Assembly (NCBI RefSeq): GCF_001442805.1
Contig: NZ_CP011131.1
Span: forward strand, 2,852,001-2,916,000
Direction of reading: 5' to 3'
Length of the DNA: 64,000 bases
Origin: Lysobacter gummosus
GTDB taxonomy: Bacteria > Pseudomonadota > Gammaproteobacteria > Xanthomonadales > Xanthomonadaceae
Shown: positions 57,760 through 64,000 of the stretch, piece after piece
Layout of the letters: each line of letters begins with the position of its first letter
How positions within the stretch are numbered: position 1 is the stretch's first letter
Notes under the pieces: generated by a model
Databases searched by the model: none
What the model was told of the DNA's origin: nothing
What the model saw: the letters and a program-made list of their open reading frames with translations, nothing else
Made by a program: the position numbers and the translations under genes

Positions 57760-59958
57760 TCACCCCATCGCAGGCAGATGCGGCAGCAGCTTGTCCAGGG
57801 TGATCGGATACTCGCGCACGCGGATGCCGGTGGCGTTGTGGATGGCGTTAGCGATGGCCGCGCTTACGCCGCACAGGCCCAGCTCGCCCACGCCCTTGGC
57901 TTTCATCGGCGAAGACTTGTCGTCGGCCTCGTCGAGGAAAATCACTTCCTGGTGCGGCACATCGGCATGCACGGCGACCTCATAACCGGCCAGGTCGTGG
58001 TTGACGAAGAAGCCCAGGCGCTTGTCCACCGCCAGTTCTTCCGACAGCGCGCCGCCGATGCCCATCGTCATCGCGCCGATCACCTGGCTGCGGGCCTGCT
58101 TGGGATTGAGGATGCGCCCGGCCGCGCACACCGCCAGCATGCGGCGGATGCGCGATTCGCCGGTGGCGATGTCCACGCCGACTTCGACGAAATGCGCGGC
58201 GAAGGTCGATTGCTGGAACTTCTTCGCCAGATCGCCGAACTCGATGCTGTCTTCCACCACCACCTCGCCGGACTCGGCGGCCTTGGCCAGCGAAACGCTG
58301 CGGCCGTCCGCGCTGACCTTGCCGTCGGCGAAGGCGGCTTTCTCCGGATCGAAGCCCAGCTTGGCGGCGACAACTTGGCGCAACTTCATGCAAGCGGCAT
58401 ACACGCCCGCGGTGGAGCTGTTGGCGCCCCACTGCCCGCCCGAGCCGGCGGCGACCGGGAAATCCGAATCGCCCAGCCGCACGACCACCTTGTCCAGCGG
58501 CACGCCCATCATCTCCGCGGCGGTCTGGCCGATGATGGTGTAGCTGCCCGTGCCGATATCGGTCATGTCGGTTTCCACCGTGACCTTGCCGTCGCCGCCC
58601 AGGCGCACGCGGGCGCCGGATTTCATCACCAGGTTGTTGCGGAACCCCGCCGCCATTCCCATGCCCAGCAGCCAGCGGCCGTCGCGCACGCTGCCGTGCT
58701 TCGCGTTGCGCTTGCTCCAGCCGAAGCGTTCGACGCCGGTGCGCAGGCACTGCACCAACTGGCGCTGCGAGAACGGGCGCTCGGGCTTCTCCGGATCCAC
58801 CTGGGTGTCGTTGCGGATGCGGAATTCCACCGGGTCCATGCCCAGCTTCTCCGCCATTTCGTCCATGGCGATTTCCAGCGCCATCAATCCCGGCGCTTCG
58901 CCGGGCGCGCGCATCGCGTTGGCTTCGGGCAGATCCAGCGTGGCCAGCCGCGCCTGCATCATGCGATTGGCGCCGGCATAGAGCAGCCGCGATTGCTGGA
59001 TCGCGTTCTCAAGTCCCCCGCCGGGCAGATCGCCGGACCAGCTTTCGTGGCCGATGGCGGTGATCGTGCCGTCCTTCGCCGCGCCGATGCGGATGCGCTG
59101 GATCGTGGCCGGACGATGCGTGGTGTTGTTGGCGATCAGCGGCCGCGGCAACGCGACCTTGACCGGGCGCCCGGCCGCGCGTGCGCCCAGCGCCGCGAGC
59201 ACGGCATCGGCTCGCACGAACAGCTTGCCGCCGAAGCCGCCGCCTATAAACGGCGAGACCAGGCGAACGTTCTGCTTCGGTATGCCCAGGGTCTTGGCGA
59301 CATCGCCGCGGCCCCAGGCGATCATCTGGTTGGAGGTCCACAGCGTGAGCTTGTCGCCGTCCCAGGCGGCGATCGATGCGTGCGGCTCCATCATCGCGTG
59401 CGACTGGTCGGGCGTGGTGTAAGTGGCGTCCAGTTGCACCGGCGCGGCGGCGAACGCGCCGGCGAAATCGCCCACGGCGATGTCGGGTTGCTCGCGCTCG
59501 GAGATCACCGCCGACTTCTTGGCCGCCGTCAGGTCGAACGCGCCGCCGGTGCGGTCGTAGCGAATGCGCACCAGACCGGCGGCGGCGCGCGCCTGTTCGA
59601 AGGTTTCCGCCACCACCAGCGCGACCGCCTGGTGATAGTGCTGAATCGCCGGGCCGCCGAGCAGCCTGGCGGTGTTGAAGTCGCCCTTGGTCAGTTTTCC
59701 GGCATTGGCGGCGGTCACGATGGCCAGCACGCCCGGCGCCTTGCGCGCGGCGTCCAGGTCCATCGACATGATGTTGCCCTTGGCGATGCCGGCCCCGATC
59801 ACATGGCCGTAGGCGGCGTTGGGCACCGCTTCGTGCTGCTCGTAGGCATACGGCGCGGTGCCGGTGGTCTTCAGCGGACCATCGATGCGGTCCAGCGGCT
59901 TGCCGACCACCTTGAGCTGGTCGATGGGGTTTTTCGTGGCGGGGGTATCGAACTTCAT
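57760..59958 (-). CDS. paoC: Aldehyde oxidoreductase molybdenum subunit (PaoC-like)
   Basis: 732 residues, the same size as E. coli PaoC (YagR). It is a xanthine-dehydrogenase-family large subunit that binds the molybdenum cytosine dinucleotide cofactor. It shows GKPLDRIDGPLKTTGTAPYAYE near the start, VSPFIGGGFGGKLFVRADA, MRAPGEAPGLMALE, GSGGQWGANSSTAG and the catalytic Glu in KGVGELG near the C-terminus. With the FAD and 2Fe-2S subunits encoded upstream it forms a periplasmic trimer that oxidises broad (often aromatic) aldehydes. I start at 59958 (MKFDTPATK) after AGGAGTG. No paoD-like insertion chaperone is visible in the window. Confidence 0.88.
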   Translation of the reverse strand: MKFDTPATKNPIDQLKVVGKPLDRIDGPLKTTGTAPYAYEQHEAVPNAAYGHVIGAGIAKGNIMSMDLDAARKAPGVLAIVTAANAGKLTKGDFNTARLLGGPAIQHYHQAVALVVAETFEQARAAAGLVRIRYDRTGGAFDLTAAKKSAVISEREQPDIAVGDFAGAFAAAPVQLDATYTTPDQSHAMMEPHASIAAWDGDKLTLWTSNQMIAWGRGDVAKTLGIPKQNVRLVSPFIGGGFGGKLFVRADAVLAALGARAAGRPVKVALPRPLIANNTTHRPATIQRIRIGAAKDGTITAIGHESWSGDLPGGGLENAIQQSRLLYAGANRMMQARLATLDLPEANAMRAPGEAPGLMALEIAMDEMAEKLGMDPVEFRIRNDTQVDPEKPERPFSQRQLVQCLRTGVERFGWSKRNAKHGSVRDGRWLLGMGMAAGFRNNLVMKSGARVRLGGDGKVTVETDMTDIGTGSYTIIGQTAAEMMGVPLDKVVVRLGDSDFPVAAGSGGQWGANSSTAGVYAACMKLRQVVAAKLGFDPEKAAFADGKVSADGRSVSLAKAAESGEVVVEDSIEFGDLAKKFQQSTFAAHFVEVGVDIATGESRIRRMLAVCAAGRILNPKQARSQVIGAMTMGIGGALSEELAVDKRLGFFVNHDLAGYEVAVHADVPHQEVIFLDEADDKSSPMKAKGVGELGLCGVSAAIANAIHNATGIRVREYPITLDKLLPHLPAMG

Positions 59959-59962
59959 GGCA

Positions 59963-60913
59963 TCACTCCTTCGCCTGCGCCAGCACCGCGCCGAGCGTGC
60001 GCTCGGCCAGCAGCAGCTTGAAGCCGTTGTGCTCGGTGGGCTTGGCACCGGCGAACAGCCGCTCGGTCACGGCCTTGGCGCCGTTGGGAAGCTGCGATTC
60101 GGCCGCTTCGCTGCGCCAAGGCGCGTACGCGACACCGCCGACCGCGACGCGGCCGCTGCCGTCGCGCTGGATCACCGCGGCGATCGACACCAATGCGAAC
60201 GCATACGAGGCCCGGTCGCGGACCTTGCGATAGATGTGAGCGCCCTCGACCGGCTTGGGCAAAGTGACCGAGGTGATCAACTCGCCTTTGCCCAACACGG
60301 TATCGAGATGCGGCGTATTGGCCGGAGCGCGATAGAACTGCGCAATCGGAATAGTGCGTTCGGTGCCGTCGCCCTGCACCGTCTGCACGGTCGCGTCCAG
60401 GGCGCGCATGGCCACGGCCATGTCGCTGGGATGGGTCGCGATGCAGGCGTCGCTGCCGCCGATCACGGCCAGCTGCCGGCTGACACCGCCCAGCGCGGCG
60501 CAACCGCTGCCGGGATTGCGCTTGTTGCAGCGCTGGTGGGTGTCGTAGAAATACGGGCAGCGCGTGCGCTGCAGCAGGTTGCCCGCGGTCGTGGCCTTGT
60601 TGCGCAGTTGCCCGGAGGCGCCGGCGACGAGCGCGCGCGATACCAGCGCATAGTCGCGGCGAACACGCGCGTCGGAGGCCAGATCGGTATTGCGCACCAG
60701 CGCGCCGATCTTCAGCCCACCCTCGGGCGTGGGCTCGATCGTGTCCAGCTTGAGCGGATTGACGTCGATCAGGTGCGCGGGCGTCTCCACTTCCAGCTTC
60801 ATCAGGTCCAGCAGATTCGTCCCGCCGGCAATGAACCGGGCGCCGGGCTTGCTGGCGGCCGCGGCGGCGGCCTGCGCCGGCGAGGACGCGCGCTCATAGG
60901 TGAAGGCCTTCAT
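59963..60913 (-). CDS. paoB: Aldehyde oxidoreductase FAD subunit (PaoB-like)
   Basis: 316 residues beginning [20 protein letters not shown]. The FAD-binding loop [15 protein letters not shown] and a second FAD region ([21 protein letters not shown]) are present, as is the extra cysteine set RCPYFYD...[13 protein letters not shown]. In E. coli PaoB that set binds a [4Fe-4S] cluster, a feature separating PaoB from ordinary xanthine-dehydrogenase medium subunits. The ATG overlaps the stop of paoA by 4 bp, and its own stop is 4 bp before paoC, so the three are one operon. Confidence 0.88.
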   Translation of the reverse strand: MKAFTYERASSPAQAAAAAASKPGARFIAGGTNLLDLMKLEVETPAHLIDVNPLKLDTIEPTPEGGLKIGALVRNTDLASDARVRRDYALVSRALVAGASGQLRNKATTAGNLLQRTRCPYFYDTHQRCNKRNPGSGCAALGGVSRQLAVIGGSDACIATHPSDMAVAMRALDATVQTVQGDGTERTIPIAQFYRAPANTPHLDTVLGKGELITSVTLPKPVEGAHIYRKVRDRASYAFALVSIAAVIQRDGSGRVAVGGVAYAPWRSEAAESQLPNGAKAVTERLFAGAKPTEHNGFKLLLAERTLGAVLAQAKE

Positions 60914-61551
60914 GCGGACCTCCCGGCGACTTCGACGATCGCATCGACGATGTTGGAGTACGCGCCGCAACGGCAGATGTTGCCGCTCATGCGCTCGCGG
61001 ATCTCCTCGGCGCTGACCTTGGGCCGCGCGGTCAATTTATCGCTGACCAGGCTCGGCACCCCGTTCTTGATCTCGCCCAGCATCGCCACCGCCGAGCAGA
61101 TCTGGCCGGGCGTGCAATAGCCGCACTGATAGCCGTCGTGCTTGATGAAGGCAGCCTGCATCGGATGCAGCTTCTGCGGCGTGCCCAGGCCTTCGATGGT
61201 GGTGATGCGATCGCCCTCGTGCATCACCGCCAGGCTCAGGCAGGCGTTGATGCGCCGGCCATCGACCATCACCGTGCAGGCGCCGCACTGGCCGTGGTCG
61301 CAGCCTTTCTTGGTGCCGGTCAGGTGCAAGTGTTCGCGCAGCGCGTCCAGCAGGCTGGTTCGCGTGTCCAGTTCGAGCGTCTCGGGCTTGCCGTTGACCT
61401 CGAACGCCACCGTCGCCATCACCGGCGGCTGCGGCGGATCGTCCTGCGCCTTGGCGAACGCCACCGAGGGCGCGGCGATGGCGGTGGCCGATGCGGCACC
61501 GGCCTTGAGCAATTCCCTACGCGTGATACCGAGTTTGAGCAAGCTGTCCAC
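60910..61551 (-). CDS. paoA: Aldehyde oxidoreductase 2Fe-2S subunit (PaoA-like), Tat-exported
   Basis: 213 residues from a GTG at 61551, chosen because AGAAGGAG lies 8 bp before it. The Tat motif TRRELLKAG is followed by a hydrophobic core. The two 2Fe-2S sites are [12 protein letters not shown]...C (plant-ferredoxin type) and CGYCTPGQ...CRCGAY (alpha-helical). It carries the export signal for the whole complex and passes electrons from the Mo centre to FAD. An upstream in-frame ATG exists but lacks a ribosome-binding site and would bury the signal. Confidence 0.87.
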   Translation of the reverse strand: MDSLLKLGITRRELLKAGAASATAIAAPSVAFAKAQDDPPQPPVMATVAFEVNGKPETLELDTRTSLLDALREHLHLTGTKKGCDHGQCGACTVMVDGRRINACLSLAVMHEGDRITTIEGLGTPQKLHPMQAAFIKHDGYQCGYCTPGQICSAVAMLGEIKNGVPSLVSDKLTARPKVSAEEIRERMSGNICRCGAYSNIVDAIVEVAGRSA

Positions 61552-61977
61552 GCACGCGGCTCCTTCTAGGCTAGCGATAGCTGGCATAACAGGCAGAAGA
61601 GTAAAACCATAAGCGCGCGACGCGTTCGATCGAGCGGACGCTCGGCGCTGTTGCGAAGAACTGCTCGATACTAGCGCAGCTCGGGCCTGATCTTTTAGTA
61701 GATCTGTGCGAGCCATCGTGCGTCAGCGTGCCTATCATTTCCGTGACATCGATTGGTTTTGCCGAAGGCTTGGCAAAAATTGTGCGCCGCAAAATGCGCG
61801 TTGGCTCGACAGCCCGATCCGCTGACAGCGTGAAGAACCGACTATGCGTCCGTCCGAACAACCCCGGGCTCCGAAGTTCTTTAATCGGAATGTCGATCCG
61901 CCCCTGGCCCATACGTCGTCAAGAAGAGCCCCGGCCGATCAGGGGCCATCACAGGCGCAAGGCCGGAAGGAGGCCCC
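61552..61977. other. 426-bp divergent interval upstream of paoA
   Basis: No gene. It should contain the pao promoter and that of the rightward DUF1579-like gene. No regulator gene lies nearby and I see no clear operator. Confidence 0.4.
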
Positions 61978-62424
61978 ATGGCAGACAACAACAACCATCG
62001 AGCAGCGCAGCTTCCGCTGACGCCGCACCCCGCGCTGAAGCGACTCGCGCATCTGTTGGGCACGTGGAAGAACGAAGGCCCGGTCCCGGGCACTTCGACC
62101 TACCGGATGGGGCTGGGCGGCCACTACCTCATCCAGGAGTTCGAGGCGACGACCCCGCGCGGGCGCAAGCTGTCCGGGATCGAATACGTCACCTGGGACG
62201 ACCAAACGCAGACCCTGCGTTCCCACCTTCTGGCCGACGACGGCAGCAATTTCACCTACACCCATCAGGTCGACGACGACGGCACCTGCTGGACCTGGTT
62301 CGGCGACAAGGACTCGGACAACTTCTTCAAGGGACAGCTGAGCGAGGACGGCCGGACCATCACCGGCCGATGGCAGTGGCCCGCAGGCGGCTTCGATGTC
62401 GTTTCGCGCAAGATCGGCGACTGA
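61978..62424 (+). CDS. DUF1579-like small protein
   Basis: 148 residues, soluble, no signal peptide. It contains HPALKRLAHLLGTWKNEG, GTSTYRMGLGGHYLIQEFEA and GTCWTWFGDKDSD, consistent with the calycin-like DUF1579 barrel (a small hydrophobic-ligand pocket). GGAGG lies a short distance before the ATG at 61978. The ligand and role are unknown. It is a lone rightward gene. Confidence 0.7.
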   Translation: MADNNNHRAAQLPLTPHPALKRLAHLLGTWKNEGPVPGTSTYRMGLGGHYLIQEFEATTPRGRKLSGIEYVTWDDQTQTLRSHLLADDGSNFTYTHQVDDDGTCWTWFGDKDSDNFFKGQLSEDGRTITGRWQWPAGGFDVVSRKIGD

Positions 62425-62578
62425 GCGAAAGCATCCGCGAAATCCCCGGGGTCGAGCGTGTGCGGAACGTCGCGGCGGCGTCCCCGAGCCGCGCGATGGC
62501 CCGCATACGCTCGGTTTTGGCCTGTCCGTCCCACGCCTGACGTTGGCCTGAGGTGTTCGAGCCAACACGGGACAGGCC

Positions 62579-63358
62579 ATGATCATTTCGGTATTCAACC
62601 TGAGCCACGGCGCCGTCACCGACATCCATATGCAGAAGGTGATCCGGGCGATCAATGTCCAGATCGAACGCGATTTCGAGCCTTACTGGAGCTTCGGCGC
62701 GACACTGCGCCTGGAGGGACACACGGCTCGCAAGGGCAAGCAGCGTTTCAAGTTCGATCCGCTGAACATGCGCGGCGACGGCGTGCTCTACGTGCTGGAC
62801 AAGTTCAACAAGGACCTGGGCGGCGCGCACGACACCGACTTCCGCGGCGTCCCGGCCGGCGTGGTGTACCTGGATCTGAGCCAGGGCCTGCAGGAAGACT
62901 GGACCGTCAGCCTCTCGCACGAAGCGCTGGAAATGATCGCCGATCCGCAGATCAATCTGGTCGTGCAGGGCCCGCATCCCGAAGGCCGCGACCGCGACGT
63001 GTTCCATTGGTTCGAGATGTGCGACGCCGTGCAGGCCCAGTCCTATGCGATCGACGCAATCGAGGTGTCGGACTTCGTGCTGCCGTTGTACTTCACGCCT
63101 TCAGCGGAACCGGGTTCGCGCAACAACTTCATGGGTGCGGCGATACGGGGAAAGACGGCTCATCGCCTGCCCTCCTTCGGCGTCGCGCACGGCGGCTACA
63201 TCGGCTACTTCGACCCGAAGAAGGCCGACAACCTGACCTACGAACACGAAGGCGATGCGCTGGCCCGGAAACGCAGGATCCTCAAGCAAGGCCGCACCGG
63301 CCGCCGCGCGCAGCGCATGGTCAAGACGGCGAGATTCGCGACGATACCAAAGGCATGA
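62579..63358 (+). CDS. Zincin-like hypothetical protein
   Basis: 259 residues without a signal peptide, starting MIISVFNLSHGAVTDIHMQKV. The middle contains LSHEALEMIADP (His114, Glu115) followed by FHWFEMCDAVQAQSYAIDAIEVSDFVLP. In related hypothetical proteins the pair of motifs (SHExxExxxDP and YExCDxxE) suggests a metal-dependent peptidase-like site, with His/Glu in the first and Glu/Asp in the second. The C-terminus is strongly basic (RKRRILKQGRTGRRAQR), which could bind nucleic acid or membrane. No activity is known. It is 154 bp downstream of the DUF1579-like gene. Confidence 0.6.
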   Translation: MIISVFNLSHGAVTDIHMQKVIRAINVQIERDFEPYWSFGATLRLEGHTARKGKQRFKFDPLNMRGDGVLYVLDKFNKDLGGAHDTDFRGVPAGVVYLDLSQGLQEDWTVSLSHEALEMIADPQINLVVQGPHPEGRDRDVFHWFEMCDAVQAQSYAIDAIEVSDFVLPLYFTPSAEPGSRNNFMGAAIRGKTAHRLPSFGVAHGGYIGYFDPKKADNLTYEHEGDALARKRRILKQGRTGRRAQRMVKTARFATIPKA

Positions 63359-63382
63359 CCACGGCGCCGAGGCGCCCGGTCA

Positions 63383-64000
63383 TCAGTCGAACAACTTGCC
63401 CGGATTCATCAGCCCGTTGGGGTCCAGCACCTGCTTGATCCCGCGCATCACCGCGATCTCCGCCGCGCTGCGCGTGCTGCCCAGATAAGCTTTCTTGACC
63501 AGGCCGATGCCGTGTTCGGCCGAAATGCTGCCACCGTGGCGTTGCAGCGACGCGGCGAGCAGCTTGGTCACCTGCTCGCACTGGGCGACAAAATCGGCGT
63601 CGGATACGTCCTCGGGCTTGAGCACGTTGATATGCAGGTTGCCGTCGCCGATGTGGCCGAACCACACCACCTCGAAATGCGGGTAGGCGCCGCCCAGCAA
63701 GGCCTGGGTTTCTTCCAGGAACGCCGGCATCGCCGAGATCCGCACCGAGACGTCGTTCTTGTACGGCTTGCGCGGCGCCAGGCTTTCCGAGATGCCTTCG
63801 CGCAGACGCCACAATTGCGCGGCCTGCGCATCGCTCTGGCTGATCACGCCGTCGCTGACCCAGCCGTGTTCCATGCAATCCTCGAACGCAGCCATCGCCG
63901 CGGCTTCGCGGGCTTCGTCGCCGATCGCGAATTCGGTGACCACGTAGTACGGATGGGTCTGCTCGAACGGCGCCTGCGCGCCGTGCGCCAGCACGTGCCG
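63383..64000 (-). CDS. FAD-linked oxidase, C-terminal part (D-2-hydroxyacid dehydrogenase type), partial
   Basis: The last 205 residues are present and the 5' part lies beyond the right edge. The segment is the FAD-oxidase C-terminal domain (GlcD/DLD/D2HGDH family). It shows VSDGVISQSDAQAAQLWRLREGISESL, VWFGHIGDGNLHINV with the His residues that bind the substrate-side metal, and GSISAEHGIGLVKK...GLMNPGKLFD at the end. It would oxidise a D-2-hydroxyacid such as D-lactate or D-2-hydroxyglutarate. Which one cannot be told from this part. Confidence 0.88.
   Translation of the reverse strand, partial: RHVLAHGAQAPFEQTHPYYVVTEFAIGDEAREAAAMAAFEDCMEHGWVSDGVISQSDAQAAQLWRLREGISESLAPRKPYKNDVSVRISAMPAFLEETQALLGGAYPHFEVVWFGHIGDGNLHINVLKPEDVSDADFVAQCEQVTKLLAASLQRHGGSISAEHGIGLVKKAYLGSTRSAAEIAVMRGIKQVLDPNGLMNPGKLFD

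Overview
The window looks like a chromosome segment of a Lysobacter-type gamma-proteobacterium (Xanthomonadaceae). The evidence is indirect: high GC with strong third-position GC, many secreted hydrolases (S8 and metzincin proteases, GH27), DUF4124, DUF11 and SapC proteins, a giant autotransporter, and a gene typical of xanthomonad filamentous-phage regions. There is no rRNA or tRNA to fix the genus. I saw no tRNA, rRNA or CRISPR array.

Layout. 1-0.3 kb: the 5' end of a GH27 alpha-galactosidase. 0.7-9.8 kb: a phosphonate locus. One operon carries a phosphonate-type Fe-alcohol dehydrogenase, a PhnB-like organophosphate permease, phosphonoacetaldehyde dehydrogenase (phnY) and a porin, with a divergent LysR gene. 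Beside it, phosphonoacetate hydrolase (phnA) has its own divergent LysR gene. 10-24.5 kb: a secreted metalloprotease, a gene-poor stretch, a Calx-beta/DUF11 secreted protein, a third LysR regulator, an S8 protease, and small membrane and exported proteins. An XRE regulator lies divergent to the next gene. 24.9-37.8 kb: one 4290-residue autotransporter with two blocks of near-identical 273-bp repeats (10 and 8 copies). It has an unusual FimV/LysM-like tail after the beta-barrel. SapC and a YidB-BON-OmpA fusion protein follow.

40.6-44.7 kb is a scarred junction. It holds a decayed SnoaL-like gene, OsmC, the last codons of an RND pump cut by an IS3-family element without a target duplication, and small phage-like or orphan genes. 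44.7-57.2 kb is a two-way island for oxidative (3-keto) glycoside breakdown. Leftward are a TIM-barrel isomerase, a GMC flavoprotein, its small subunit and a DUF1080 hydrolase. Rightward are a SUMF1-like protein, a Tat-exported Gfo/Idh/MocA dehydrogenase, ApbE, a second DUF1080 protein, an MFS carrier and two more TIM-barrel enzymes. A decayed second copy of the small dehydrogenase subunit lies between the two arms. 57.3-61.6 kb: a Rid-family protein and a PaoABC-type periplasmic aldehyde oxidoreductase. 61.9-64 kb: a DUF1579-like protein, a zincin-like protein and the 3' part of an FAD-linked oxidase.

How the genes work together. The phosphonate genes would take phosphonoacetaldehyde, possibly formed from 2-hydroxyethylphosphonate by the alcohol dehydrogenase, to phosphonoacetate and then to acetate plus phosphate. 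No 2-AEP transaminase is in view. The sugar island would oxidise C3 of a glycoside in the periplasm, cleave the keto-glycoside with DUF1080 or TIM-barrel enzymes, import the product by MFS and reduce or isomerise it. The most unusual observations are the post-barrel LysM-like tail of the autotransporter, a structured leader present both upstream of the S8 protease and, as a relic, next to the porin, and the 3-keto-glycoside island with its pseudogene and operator-like repeats.
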